Assembly (NCBI RefSeq): GCF_900115095.1 | Contig: NZ_FOVH01000023.1 | Span: 62,001-126,000 of the forward strand | Source of the DNA: Actinomadura madurae | GTDB taxonomy: Bacteria; Actinomycetota; Actinomycetes; Streptosporangiales; Streptosporangiaceae | Direction: 5' to 3' | DNA: 64,000 nucleotides | In this document: positions 45,047 to 53,591 of the stretch, piece after piece | Position numbering within the stretch: position 1 is the first letter of the stretch | How the letters are laid out: each line of letters begins with the position of its first letter | Notes under the pieces: model-generated | The model's database searches: none | Seen by the model: the letters and a program-made list of their open reading frames with translations, nothing else | What the model was told of the DNA's origin: nothing | Made by a program: the position numbers and the translations under genes

Positions 45047-46254
45047 GGCAGCTCCACCTCGAGCGTCGTCCCTTCCCCGTCGGGGCTGTCGAGGCGGGTC
45101 GTCCCGTCGAGCGCCGCCACCCGGCGGCGGATGCCCGCGAGGCCGCTGCCGCGGTCCGGGTCGGCCCCGCCCTTGCCATCATCCCGCACGCTGATCGTCA
45201 GCCGGCCGGGTTCGCGGCGGACCGCGACCCGGCCGTACCGGGCGCCGCTGTGCTTGGCGATGTTGGTGAGGGCCTCGGCCACGACGAAGTAGGCGGCGGC
45301 CTCGACGGCGGCGGGCGCCCGGCCGTCCTCGACGTCCATCTCGACGGGGATCGGCTGCCCGGCGGCGAGCGCGCGCAGCGCCCCGGCCAGGCCCCGGTCG
45401 GACAGGATCGGCGGGTAGATGCCGCGGATCACCGTCCGCAGCTGGGTGAGCGCCTCCTCGATGCCCTCCCGGGCCTCCAGGAACAGCGCCCGCGCGGCCT
45501 CCGGGTCGCCGTCGAAGCGGCGGTCGGCGAGCCCGAGCCGCAACGCGGCGGCGACGAGCTGGGCCTGCGTGCCGTCGTGCAGGTCGCGCTCGATGCGGCG
45601 CAGCTCGGCGCCGTGCGCCTCCAGGGCCTCGGCGCGGGTCTCGGTCAGCTCCTCGACCCGCTCGGCGAGGCTCGTGCGGCGGGTCGGGGACAGCAGGGCC
45701 TCGGCGAGCCGCGCCTGCCAGCGGACGAGCCGCGGCACCAGCCACAGCAGGACGGCGAGATCGAAGGCGCCCTGGAGGAAGGGCATCGTCAGCGCCTTCG
45801 GCCAGCTGTCCAGCGTGATGAACGCCGACTGGGAGCCCTCCGGCGCCGCCCACCACCACAGGGGCAGCGACAGCGTGAACGGGATCGACGGCCAGATCCC
45901 CACCGCGATCATCGCCGTCCCGAGGGCGGTGACGCCGTGGAGCGCCAGCCAGGCCACGTCCCGCCAGGTGGACGGCGACCGCAGCAGCCGGCGCGCCTCG
46001 GCCAGGCCCTCCCCACGGGATGGCGGGTACGGCTCGGGGATCTCGCGCCCCAGGACGCGGCCGGCGCGGCGCCGCTCCGCGCTCGCCAGCGCCCGCAGCG
46101 GCTTCACGGCCGACGGAAGCGAGGGCAGGGCGATCGGAAGCAGCGCCAGGACGGCCGCCAGCGGGACGAGCCCGGCCAGCGCGGGGAGGCCGGTGCGCAG
46201 CGCGCGCACCAGCTCCGCGGTCGCGTCCGCGCTGCGTCTCAGAGCCCCGTCCAT
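45034..46254 (-). CDS. NarL-type sensor histidine kinase
   Basis: A 406-residue kinase. Membrane helices lie at about 22-45, 100-122, 124-137 and 157-175, with no sizeable extracellular domain. The HisKA_3 domain carries RRIERDLHDGTQAQL (His226), and HATPase_c has VVAEALTNIAKHSGA and GSGLAGIRRRV. The lack of an external sensor and the linked ABC exporter recall BceS/LiaS-type kinases that sense a transporter or membrane stress. The ATG at 46254 follows GAGG; the frame extends upstream into non-coding sequence. Confidence 0.88.
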   Translation of the reverse strand: MDGALRRSADATAELVRALRTGLPALAGLVPLAAVLALLPIALPSLPSAVKPLRALASAERRRAGRVLGREIPEPYPPSRGEGLAEARRLLRSPSTWRDVAWLALHGVTALGTAMIAVGIWPSIPFTLSLPLWWWAAPEGSQSAFITLDSWPKALTMPFLQGAFDLAVLLWLVPRLVRWQARLAEALLSPTRRTSLAERVEELTETRAEALEAHGAELRRIERDLHDGTQAQLVAAALRLGLADRRFDGDPEAARALFLEAREGIEEALTQLRTVIRGIYPPILSDRGLAGALRALAAGQPIPVEMDVEDGRAPAAVEAAAYFVVAEALTNIAKHSGARYGRVAVRREPGRLTISVRDDGKGGADPDRGSGLAGIRRRVAALDGTTRLDSPDGEGTTLEVELPCGS

Positions 46255-46317
46255 GTCACCTCGCAGGACACCGTAAGGGACGCCGGGGCACCGCGCACCC
46301 GGGCCTGCACCCATGCC

Positions 46318-46339
46318 GTGGTGTAGCCCGCTACACCAC
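46318..46339. promoter_or_regulatory. 22-bp perfect palindrome between the kinase and exporter genes
   Basis: GTGGTGTAGC and GCTACACCAC are perfect 10-bp arms separated by CC. The site lies 64 bp before the kinase ATG and 88 bp before the exporter ATG. It is a probable binding site of the LuxR-type regulator at 44408. A TAGGTT -10-like box for the exporter is at 46384-46389. Confidence 0.7.
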
Positions 46340-46426
46340 CGATTCGGTAGTGCGGTGCAATGTGCCCGGCCCCCTCCGGAACCTAGGTTCGTCCAGGTGA
46401 GAGGTGGCGTCCCCCGGAGGGAAGAC

Positions 46427-47173
46427 ATGACGACGATGACGGCCGGGGCCCCGGCGCCGGCGACGGTCCTGGACGCGGTCAGCCTGGACGCGGTCAGCAA
46501 GACCTACGGCGAGGTGCGGGCGCTGGACGGCGTCACCCGCACGTTCCCGCGCGGCGGGTTCACCGCCGTGATGGGGCCGTCCGGGTCGGGCAAGAGCACG
46601 TTCCTGCACTGCGCGTCCGGGCTCGACCGCCCGACCGCCGGCACCGTCCGGATCGGCGGCGTCGAGCTCGGCCGACTGGGCGAGGCGAAGCGGACCCGGC
46701 TGCGCCGGGAGCGGATCGGGTTCGTCTTCCAGGCGTTCAACCTGATCCCGTCCATGGACGTCGAGCAGAACATCACGCTCCCGCTGCGGCTCGGCGGCGC
46801 CGAGGCGGACCCGGCCTGGCTCGGCGAGGTCGTCGCGCGGGTCGGGCTCGCGGACCGGCTCCGGCACCGGCCGTCGGAGCTGTCGGGCGGGCAGCAGCAG
46901 CGCGCCGCGCTCGCCCGCGCGCTGATCACCCGTCCGGAGGTCGTGTTCGCGGACGAGCCGACCGGGGCGCTCGACCCGCGCACGGCCCGCGACGTCATGC
47001 GGATGCTGCGCGAGGCGGTGGACCTGACCGGCCAGACCGTCGTGCTGGTCACGCACGACCCGATGGCGGCCGCGTGGGCCGACTCGGTCGTCTTCCTCAG
47101 CCGCGGCCGGATCGTGGACGAGCTGGCCGCCCCGACCGTGTCCGCCGTCATGGCCCGCTGGGAGACGCTGTGA
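46427..47173 (+). CDS. ABC transporter ATP-binding protein (MacB/LolD type)
   Basis: 248 residues. Walker A is [10 protein letters not shown] loop VFQAFNLIPSMD, signature LSGGQQQR, Walker B VVFADEPTGALD and switch His in VTHDPMAA. The DEPTGALD form is typical of type VII (MacB/BceA/LolD) exporters, which do not carry substrate across the membrane channel but extrude from the outer leaflet or transmit force. GGAGG precedes the ATG. The permease start overlaps its stop (GTGA). Confidence 0.93.
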   Translation: MTTMTAGAPAPATVLDAVSLDAVSKTYGEVRALDGVTRTFPRGGFTAVMGPSGSGKSTFLHCASGLDRPTAGTVRIGGVELGRLGEAKRTRLRRERIGFVFQAFNLIPSMDVEQNITLPLRLGGAEADPAWLGEVVARVGLADRLRHRPSELSGGQQQRAALARALITRPEVVFADEPTGALDPRTARDVMRMLREAVDLTGQTVVLVTHDPMAAAWADSVVFLSRGRIVDELAAPTVSAVMARWETL

Positions 47174-49596
47174 AGGGCAGGGGGCCGTCCGCCGGGATCT
47201 TCGTGGCGCTGGCGTTCGCGGCGGCGCTCGTCGGGGCGTGCGGGGTCCTGCTGGAGTCGGCGCTGCGGGCGCACGCCCCGGTCGAGCGGTTCGGTGCCGC
47301 CACGGCGATCGTGACAGGGCCGCAGAGCGTCGAGGACCGGATGAAGCGGTTCGGTGACGAGCCGGAGGAACAGAGCCGCCCTTTGACCGAGCGCGCGCCG
47401 GTCCCTCTCGCGGTCGCGGCGAAGCTGCGCGCCGTCCCGGGGGTGCGGGCCGTGGTGGCGGACGTCTCCTTCCCCGTCCTGCTCTCCACCGGCCGGGCCG
47501 TGACCGGCCACGGCTGGGAGTCGGCGGCCCTGCGTCCCTACAGCCTCAGCGCGGGCCGCGCGCCACAGGCACCTGACGAGGTGGTGCTGAGCGCCTCCAC
47601 CGGCATCAGGCCGGGCGACCCGGTCCGGGTGCAGGCCGGCGGGACGCCCCGCCCGTACCGGGTGTCCGGGCTCGTCGCGGACGGTCCCGGCGCGGCCTTC
47701 TTCACCACGGCGACCGCCGCCGCCCTCGGCGGGCACCCGGGCCGGGCCGACGCCCTCGCGGTCGTCGGCGACGCGGACGGGGACGCGCTCCGCGAGGCCG
47801 CCCCGGGGCTCACCGTCGCGACCGGGGCGGCGCGCGGCGACGCCGAGGACCCGGCCGTGGCCGCGGCGCGCCCCGGCATCGTGGAGCTGGCCGCCTCGTT
47901 CGGCGGCCTGGCCGTGCTGACCGCGCTCGTGGTCCTCGGCGGACTGATCGTCCTGTCGGTGCGGGAGCGGGGCCGCGAGCTCGCGCTGCTCCGGGCGGTC
48001 GGGGCGACGCCGGGCCAGGTCCGGGGCGCGGTCGTGCGGGAGACGACGCGCATCGCCGTCCCGGCCGCGCTGACCGGCGGCGCGCTGTCCCTCGCGCTCG
48101 GCGCGGGGATGCACGCCGCGATGATCCGCAAGGGCGTGCTGCCGGACGGGTTCGGGCTGTCGCTCAGCCCGCTGCCCGCGCTGGCCGCGGTCGCGACCGC
48201 GGTCCTCGCCGCCGCCGTGACCTCGCTCGTGGCCGCGCTGCGGGTGTCGCGGATCCGCCCGGTGGAGGCGCTCGGCGAGACCGCGGCCGAGCCCGGCCGC
48301 CTGCCCCGGTGGCGCGTCGTCACCGGCGTGGTGTTCCTCGTCATCGGCCTGAACGCGCTCGGCTTCTCGGCCGGTGCGACCGGGCCCGCCGCGAACGCCT
48401 CGCTCGGCGGCCTCGTCATCTCCCTGATCATCGCGACGGCCTTCCTCGGCCCCCTGCTGGCCCGGTTCGGCAACCGGGTCCTCGGGCGGGCCGCCCGGAC
48501 CGTCGCCCCGGTGTCCGGGCGGATGGCCCAGCACGCGGCCGGCGCCGCCGCGCTGCGCGCCGGGTCGCTGATCACGCCGGTCGCCCTGGCCGTCGCCTTC
48601 GCGGGCGTCCAGCTGTTCGCGCAGTCCACAGTCGCGCACGCCGCGCGGGTGCAGGCGGAAGAGGGCCTTCGCGCCGACCGGGTCGTGGTGTCGTCCGGCC
48701 CCGGCCTCCCGCACGGGGTCGCCGAGGCGGTGCGCCGCGTCCCCGGCGTGACGGCCGCGACGCCGGTCAGGCGCACCGGCGTCGTCATGGCGGTCAAGGA
48801 GCTGGGCGAGAAGAACCTCCGTTCGCTGGACGCCCGCGGCATCGGCCCGGACGCCGCGGCGACCATGGACCCCGACGTCTCCTCGGGCCGGCTCGCCGAC
48901 CTGCGCGGGAACGCGGTCGCGCTCAGCCGGGACGTGGCGGGCGGCTTCGACGTCGGCGACACGGCGGCGCTGTGGCTCGCCGACGGAACGCGCGTCCGCG
49001 CCCGCGTGGTGGCGGTCTACGGCCGGGGCTTCGGCTTCGGCGACGTGCTGCTCCCGCGTGACCTGGTCGCCGCGCACTCGTCGGCTCCGCTAGACGACCA
49101 TGTCCTCGTCCGCGGAGACGCGGACCTGACGGCCGTCACCGCCGCCTACGCCGGCGTCCGGGTGGTCTCCCCCGCCGCGTTCCGGACGGGCCTCTCGCAG
49201 GAGATCAGGCTGCAGGGGTTCGTCGGCCGCGTGATCGTCGCGGCGATCACCGGGTTCATCCTCATCGGGCTCGTCACGACGCTCGCGGTGGCCACGGCGG
49301 CGCGGCGGCGCGAGTTCGCCCTGCTGCGGCTGGTCGGCGCGACCCGCCGCCAGGTGCTGCGGATGCTGCGGCTGGAGGCCGCGATCGTGCTCGGCACCGG
49401 CATCGCGGCCGGGACGCTCATCGCGACCGTGACGCTGCTGACCTTCGCGGCGGCCGTCACCGGGCTCCCGCTCCCCTCGGTCCCGCCGCTGACCTGCGCG
49501 GCCGTCCTGCTCGGCACGGCGGGCCCCGCCGCCGCCGCGATCCTCCTGCCGGCGCGGGCGGTCCTGCGCCGGCGCACCTCCCCCTCCCTCTCCTGA
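47170..49596 (+). CDS. FtsX-like ABC transporter permease (duplicated)
   Basis: An 808-residue permease with two FtsX domains. An N-terminal helix is followed by a large extracytoplasmic domain, a three-helix FtsX block (about 245-360) ending RVSRIRPVEALGE, a middle helix pair, a second extracytoplasmic domain and a C-terminal FtsX block (RREFALLRLVGATRRQVLRML). This is the usual actinobacterial partner of a MacB-type ATPase. Roles proposed for the family are export of peptides or lipids and antibiotic detoxification; none can be fixed here. It is probably under control of the divergent two-component system. Confidence 0.9.
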   Translation: MKGRGPSAGIFVALAFAAALVGACGVLLESALRAHAPVERFGAATAIVTGPQSVEDRMKRFGDEPEEQSRPLTERAPVPLAVAAKLRAVPGVRAVVADVSFPVLLSTGRAVTGHGWESAALRPYSLSAGRAPQAPDEVVLSASTGIRPGDPVRVQAGGTPRPYRVSGLVADGPGAAFFTTATAAALGGHPGRADALAVVGDADGDALREAAPGLTVATGAARGDAEDPAVAAARPGIVELAASFGGLAVLTALVVLGGLIVLSVRERGRELALLRAVGATPGQVRGAVVRETTRIAVPAALTGGALSLALGAGMHAAMIRKGVLPDGFGLSLSPLPALAAVATAVLAAAVTSLVAALRVSRIRPVEALGETAAEPGRLPRWRVVTGVVFLVIGLNALGFSAGATGPAANASLGGLVISLIIATAFLGPLLARFGNRVLGRAARTVAPVSGRMAQHAAGAAALRAGSLITPVALAVAFAGVQLFAQSTVAHAARVQAEEGLRADRVVVSSGPGLPHGVAEAVRRVPGVTAATPVRRTGVVMAVKELGEKNLRSLDARGIGPDAAATMDPDVSSGRLADLRGNAVALSRDVAGGFDVGDTAALWLADGTRVRARVVAVYGRGFGFGDVLLPRDLVAAHSSAPLDDHVLVRGDADLTAVTAAYAGVRVVSPAAFRTGLSQEIRLQGFVGRVIVAAITGFILIGLVTTLAVATAARRREFALLRLVGATRRQVLRMLRLEAAIVLGTGIAAGTLIATVTLLTFAAAVTGLPLPSVPPLTCAAVLLGTAGPAAAAILLPARAVLRRRTSPSLS

Positions 49597-49610
49597 AAGG
49601 AGACGTCATC

Positions 49611-49781
49611 ATGACCAACTCCACCCGCTGGACCCTGTTCGCGATCCTCATCGCCGTCAACGTCATCTCCAACGTGGTCCTCGGCGACGCCTGGCTGCAG
49701 ATCGTCGTCAGCGCCGTGACCGGCGCCGCCGTCGTCGCGGTGCTGATCGACTACCTGCTCCGGGGGCGGCGCGAGCGCTGA
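49611..49781 (+). CDS. 56-residue double-spanning membrane protein
   Basis: A short gene 14 nt after the permease. AAAGGAG sits 8 nt before the ATG. The product starts MTNSTRWTLFAILIAVNVIS and has two hydrophobic helices (about 7-23 and 31-50) with a basic tail RGRRER. The strong ribosome site, codon pattern and position at the end of the exporter operon support a real gene. It may be an accessory subunit of the exporter; I do not recognise a family. Confidence 0.75.
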   Translation: MTNSTRWTLFAILIAVNVISNVVLGDAWLQIVVSAVTGAAVVAVLIDYLLRGRRER

Positions 49782-49795
49782 TCCCGCCCCGCCCC

Positions 49796-49841
49796 GGCCG
49801 CCCGGGACGGACGAACCGCACGGCTCGTCCCCCGGGCGGCC
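49796..49841 (+). terminator. Hairpin terminator after the exporter operon
   Basis: GGCCGCCCGGG with ACGA on the left (49796-49814) pairs with TCGT and CCCGGGCGGCC on the right (49825-49841), with a small internal mismatch and a 10-nt loop. It begins 15 nt after the small-protein stop. Confidence 0.6.
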
Positions 49842-49892
49842 CCGCCGCCGTTACGATCGCCACTGGCATGCTCTGTACCGGAACGGCGTGAA

Positions 49893-50729
49893 ATGGATGA
49901 TGTGGAGGTCCGGCACCTGCCGGGCGATCTGCCGCAGCTGTTCGACGGCGGCGCCGGGGACGGCGCGGCCGGGCGGACGCTGTCGGCGCCGCTGCCCGAC
50001 GGGGACCTGATCTGGCCCGACCCCGGCTACCCGCAGCGGCAGTTCCTCATGCGGCCCGCCTTCTGGCTGAGCGACGACCCGGTCGGCGGGCAGGTGTGGG
50101 CCAGGTTCCGCGCCGAGCACCCGCGCTCGGGCCTGTGGCCCCTGCTGATGGACGAGACGGACCAGCCCTGGGCGGCCGGCCAGATCGCCCCCGAGCCGGT
50201 CGCCGAGGTCGGCAACTACCAGCCCCACGCGTTCATGTACGAGGTGTGGGCCGACTGGGCGGAGCAGGCGGACGGCGACCACGACGACCTCGCCCCGTTC
50301 GGCCGGCACTGCCCCGGGCCGGCCCCGGCGGGCGTCCCGGTCGACGACCCGGACGCCGTGGCCGACCGGCACGCCCGCGCGCTCGCCGCCCGCGGCCTGT
50401 CGCTCGGCCTGGTGGCGGTGGACCGGGGCGCCGACGCGCTCGCCGCCGTCGGCTGGCAGGGCGCTCTGAACCACAACGAGTGGACCGCGCCGCTCGCCGC
50501 CGTCCTGCGAGGCTGGGAGGACCGGTTCGGCGCGCGCGTCATCGGGCTCGGCTTCAACACGCTGGAGCTCAGCGTCGCCGCGCCCCCCGTCACCACCCGG
50601 CACGCCGTGCACGTCGCGGCCGAGCACTGGGCGTTCTGCCCGGACATCCTTTTCCAGGGCCCGGGGACGCTGGCCGGCTACGCCGAGGAGATCCGCGGCA
50701 AGACCAACTGGTCATTCTGGTGGGACTGA
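49893..50729 (+). CDS. DUF4253-domain protein
   Basis: A 278-residue soluble protein. The C-terminal 110 residues (ALNHNEWTAPLAAVLRGWEDRFGARVIGLGF and HWAFCPDILFQG regions) match DUF4253, a domain of unknown function common in actinomycetes and found in some toxin-immunity contexts. The N-terminal half has acidic, Pro- and Trp-rich sequence. A -10-like TACGAT is at 49852-49857. It stands alone between two terminated or unrelated units. No function is assigned. Confidence 0.78.
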   Translation: MDDVEVRHLPGDLPQLFDGGAGDGAAGRTLSAPLPDGDLIWPDPGYPQRQFLMRPAFWLSDDPVGGQVWARFRAEHPRSGLWPLLMDETDQPWAAGQIAPEPVAEVGNYQPHAFMYEVWADWAEQADGDHDDLAPFGRHCPGPAPAGVPVDDPDAVADRHARALAARGLSLGLVAVDRGADALAAVGWQGALNHNEWTAPLAAVLRGWEDRFGARVIGLGFNTLELSVAAPPVTTRHAVHVAAEHWAFCPDILFQGPGTLAGYAEEIRGKTNWSFWWD

Positions 50730-50802
50730 CACCAAAGCCAAAAGGTGGTCATCTCACGTAAACGTCCAGGTCAGTACCGGTGGGACCCGCCGATTCCGCG
50801 GT

Positions 50803-50808
50803 TACCGT
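50803..50808 (+). promoter_or_regulatory. Possible -10 box upstream of the stressosome operon
   Basis: TACCGT lies 113 bp before the RsbR ATG. A GTG 7 nt after it opens a 13-codon ORF (50816-50857) that would be leaderless; I see no leader-peptide signature in it, so it is listed only as part of the operon's upstream region. Confidence 0.25.
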
Positions 50809-50920
50809 GGTGCGGGTGAGCACCGGGTGGCGCGGCCGGGACGACCTCCTCGAATGATGCGCGCGGGCGACCCCCGCCGAGCGGCCGCCGTCCGGACCGG
50901 GGCACGGAGGGAGCGCGGCG

Positions 50921-51754
50921 ATGACCGACGGCTCGGGCGATGTACGGATCACGGAGCTGCTGCGCTCTTGGCGGGAGCCGGTGCTGGCCCGCTGGGTCGA
51001 GCTGGTGACCCCCGGCATCCGCGGCAGGCTCACCGAGCATGAGGTCCAGGCGGAGCTGGGCGAGTTGTACGGGCTGGTCGAGCGCTCCCTGGAGGGCGAC
51101 GACGCGGCCTCGGGCGAGCTGCGGGCGACGCTGGCGGAGATCTCGCGCAGCCGGGCCCGGCAGGGGTTCAGCCCGCGCGAGACCGCGATCAGCGTGTTCG
51201 CGCTGAAGCAGGCGCTGTACGAGCAGATCAGGACCACCCGTGACCAGCGCGCCTACAGCGAGATCATCGACTTCTCGGCCTACGTCGACGAGCTCGGGCT
51301 GGCGACGTTCGAGACCTACGCGGCGGCGCGCGAGCAGGTCATCGCCGACCAGGCCGAGCAGCTGCTGGAGCTGTCCACGCCGGTGGTGAAGCTGTGGGAC
51401 GGGGTGCTCGGGGTCCCGCTCGTCGGAACCCTCGACTCCGCGCGCACCCAGGTCGTGATGGAGACGCTGCTGCAGACCCTGGTGGACACCGGCTGCCGGT
51501 TCGCGGTGATCGACATCACCGGCGTGGCCGCCGTGGACACCGAGGTCGCCCAGCACCTGATGAAGACGGTGATGGCGGCCCGGCTGATGGGCACGCACTG
51601 CGTGATCTCGGGGATCCGGCCGCAGATCGCCCAGACGATCGTGACGCTCGGCATCGAGTTCGGCGACATCGTGACCAAGCCGACCCTGGCCGACGCGCTG
51701 GCGTACACGCTCGCGCTCCGCGGCGTGCGGGTGGTCGCCGGGCGGGAGGACTGA
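50921..51754 (+). CDS. RsbR-type stressosome co-antagonist
   Basis: 277 residues. The N-terminal half (about 10-150) is an all-helical RsbRD-type sensor domain with no haem or flavin motif visible. The C-terminal STAS domain (about 160-270) carries the phosphorylatable Thr region VGTLDSARTQ and DITGVAAVDTEVAQHL. In the Bacillus model RsbR and RsbS form the stressosome scaffold that holds RsbT until stress. It has GGGAG before the ATG and is followed by rsbS with a 1-nt overlap (TGATG). Confidence 0.9.
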   Translation: MTDGSGDVRITELLRSWREPVLARWVELVTPGIRGRLTEHEVQAELGELYGLVERSLEGDDAASGELRATLAEISRSRARQGFSPRETAISVFALKQALYEQIRTTRDQRAYSEIIDFSAYVDELGLATFETYAAAREQVIADQAEQLLELSTPVVKLWDGVLGVPLVGTLDSARTQVVMETLLQTLVDTGCRFAVIDITGVAAVDTEVAQHLMKTVMAARLMGTHCVISGIRPQIAQTIVTLGIEFGDIVTKPTLADALAYTLALRGVRVVAGRED

Positions 51755-52140
51755 TGGAACGGGTGCCGATCCTGAAGATCGGGGACGTCCTGCTTGTGTC
51801 GATCCAGACCGACCTGCAGGACCAGACCGTCATGGCGCTGCAGGAGGATCTCGCCGAGCGGGTCTCCGGCACCGGCGCGCGCGGCGTCGTGATCGACATC
51901 ACCGCGGTGGACATCGTCGACTCGTTCATCGGCCGGATGTTCGCCACCATCGCCGCCATGTCGCGGCTCATGGACGCCGAGACGGTGGTCGTCGGGATGC
52001 GCCCCGCGGTGGCGATCACGCTGGTGGAGCTCGGGCTGTCGCTGGGCGGGGTGCGCACCGCGCTGGACCTGGAGGAGGGCATGCGGCTGTTCGGCGCCGG
52101 GCCGCCGGACGCCCGCACCGCCGCGGCGGGCGGCCCATGA
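51754..52140 (+). CDS. RsbS-type stressosome antagonist
   Basis: A 128-residue single STAS domain. DITAVDIVDSFIGRMFATIAAM contains the conserved Ser (DSF) that RsbT phosphorylates. It lies between rsbR and rsbT with stop/start overlaps on both sides (TGATG and ATGA), so the three stressosome proteins are made in fixed proportion. The C-terminal 20 residues are an Ala/Gly/Pro tail absent from short homologues. Confidence 0.93.
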   Translation: MERVPILKIGDVLLVSIQTDLQDQTVMALQEDLAERVSGTGARGVVIDITAVDIVDSFIGRMFATIAAMSRLMDAETVVVGMRPAVAITLVELGLSLGGVRTALDLEEGMRLFGAGPPDARTAAAGGP

Positions 52141-52547
52141 CCCTGCCGCCCGGCGGCGAGATGCCCATCGCCTCCAACGACGACGTCGTCCGCGTCCGGC
52201 ACCTGGTCCGGTCGGCCGCCGCGGCGGCGGGGCTGTCCCTGGTCGACCAGACCAAGATCGTCACGGCGGCGAGCGAGCTGGCCCGCAACACCTACGCGCA
52301 CGGCGGCGGCGGGACGATGCGGGTGGAGCAGGCCACCGGCGAGGGAGGCCGCCGGGGCGTGCGCGTCGTCTTCACCGACAGGGGGCCCGGCATCGCGGAC
52401 GTGGACCAGGCGCTCAGCGAGGGATGGACGAGCGGGACGGGCCTCGGGCTCGGCCTCTCGGGCGCCCGCCGGCTGAGCGACGAGTTCAGCCTGTCGAGCG
52501 AGGTGGGGAAGGGCACCACGGTGACGGTGGCCAAATGGCTCCGCTGA
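52137..52547 (+). CDS. RsbT-type serine/threonine kinase
   Basis: A 136-residue GHKL ATPase. The N box is ASELARNTYAHGGGG, the G1 box DRGPGIAD, and G2 GTGLGLGLSGARRLSDEF. RsbT phosphorylates RsbR/RsbS and, once released, activates a PP2C phosphatase (RsbU type). The probable downstream phosphatase is the receiver-PP2C protein at 55301 or the fusion that follows. It overlaps rsbS by 4 nt and the next gene by 13 nt. Confidence 0.93.
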   Translation: MTLPPGGEMPIASNDDVVRVRHLVRSAAAAAGLSLVDQTKIVTAASELARNTYAHGGGGTMRVEQATGEGGRRGVRVVFTDRGPGIADVDQALSEGWTSGTGLGLGLSGARRLSDEFSLSSEVGKGTTVTVAKWLR

Positions 52548-53587
52548 ACGGCGGCGGATGGACGACCAGCCCGCCGGCGGGCGACTCGCTGCTGGTGCGG
52601 GTGGAGGAGCCGAGCGCGGCGGCGGGCGTGCGGCGGCGGATCACCGCGTTCGCCGAGCGGCTCGGGTTCGGCGGGGAGCGCCTCGGCCAGGTCCAGCTCG
52701 CGGCGACCGAGGCGGCCACGAACCTCGCCAACCACGCGCGGCAGGGCGAGATGGTGGTGCGGATCGTCCGGTCCGGTGAGACCGCGCTGCTGGAGTTCGT
52801 CTGCGTGGACCGCGGGCCCGGCATCGCCGACGTGCCGGCCTCACGCGCGGACGGCTACTCGACCAGCGGCACCCTCGGGCTCGGGCTCGGGTCGATCGAG
52901 CGGCTCGCCGACCGCTGCGGGATGTTCTCGCTGCCCCGGACGGGCACGGTGCTGTACGCGCGGTTCCTGCCTCCGGGCACGCCCGCCGGGCAGGACGGCG
53001 CGGACCCGCCGTTCGCCGGCCTCACCGTGACGATCGAGGGCGAGGAGGTGTGCGGCGACGCGTACACGGCGCGCCTGGCCGACGGCACGGTCCACGCGCT
53101 GCTCTGCGACGGCCTCGGGCACGGCCCGCTGGCCGCGCGGGCGGCGTGGGAGGCCGTCAGGGCGGCACACGAGGCGGCGCCGCCGGCCCGGCCCGGCGAC
53201 GTCCTGCGCCACGTCCACCGGCGGATGTCGGCCACCCGGGGCGGCGCGGTCGGCGTCGTCTCCGTCGACCCGGCGGCCGGGCGGGTGCGGTTCGCGGGGA
53301 TCGGGAACATCGGCGCATGGATCGTCGGGCCGGAGCGCCGCACCGGGATGATCTCCGTCCCGGGGATCGCGGGCGTCCATGCCGACCGGATCCGGGAGCA
53401 CTCCTACGACCTGCCGCCGGACGCGGCGGTGGTATTGCACTCCGACGGCCTGACCGGCCGGTGGGGCCTCGCCGACCAGCACGGCCGCCGCGACCCGATG
53501 CTGATCGCGGCGACCCTGCTGCGCGACGCCGGGGTGCGGCGCGACGACCGGTCCGTGCTCGCCGTCACCACGGCCGGATGGGAGTGA
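52535..53587 (+). CDS. Fused GHKL ATPase and RsbX-like PP2C phosphatase
   Basis: 350 residues with two domains. Residues about 15-145 are a second RsbT/RsbW-like ATPase (ATEAATNLANHAR, DRGPGIADVP, GTLGLGLGSIERLADRC). Residues about 155-350 are a small PP2C domain (LCDGLGHGPLAARAA, HSDGLTGRW) of the RsbX/SpoIIE kind. RsbX resets the stressosome by removing phosphates from RsbR and RsbS; the fused ATPase may add kinase activity or bind an anti-sigma partner. It follows rsbT with a 13-nt overlap. Confidence 0.87.
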   Translation: MAPLNGGGWTTSPPAGDSLLVRVEEPSAAAGVRRRITAFAERLGFGGERLGQVQLAATEAATNLANHARQGEMVVRIVRSGETALLEFVCVDRGPGIADVPASRADGYSTSGTLGLGLGSIERLADRCGMFSLPRTGTVLYARFLPPGTPAGQDGADPPFAGLTVTIEGEEVCGDAYTARLADGTVHALLCDGLGHGPLAARAAWEAVRAAHEAAPPARPGDVLRHVHRRMSATRGGAVGVVSVDPAAGRVRFAGIGNIGAWIVGPERRTGMISVPGIAGVHADRIREHSYDLPPDAAVVLHSDGLTGRWGLADQHGRRDPMLIAATLLRDAGVRRDDRSVLAVTTAGWE

Positions 53588-53591
53588 CCGC

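Noticed and set aside
50816-50857. A 13-codon ORF after a -10-like box before rsbR, as a leader peptide.
   Set aside because: No runs of one amino acid and no following hairpin; the -10 box is weak. Kept only as part of a low-confidence promoter note.
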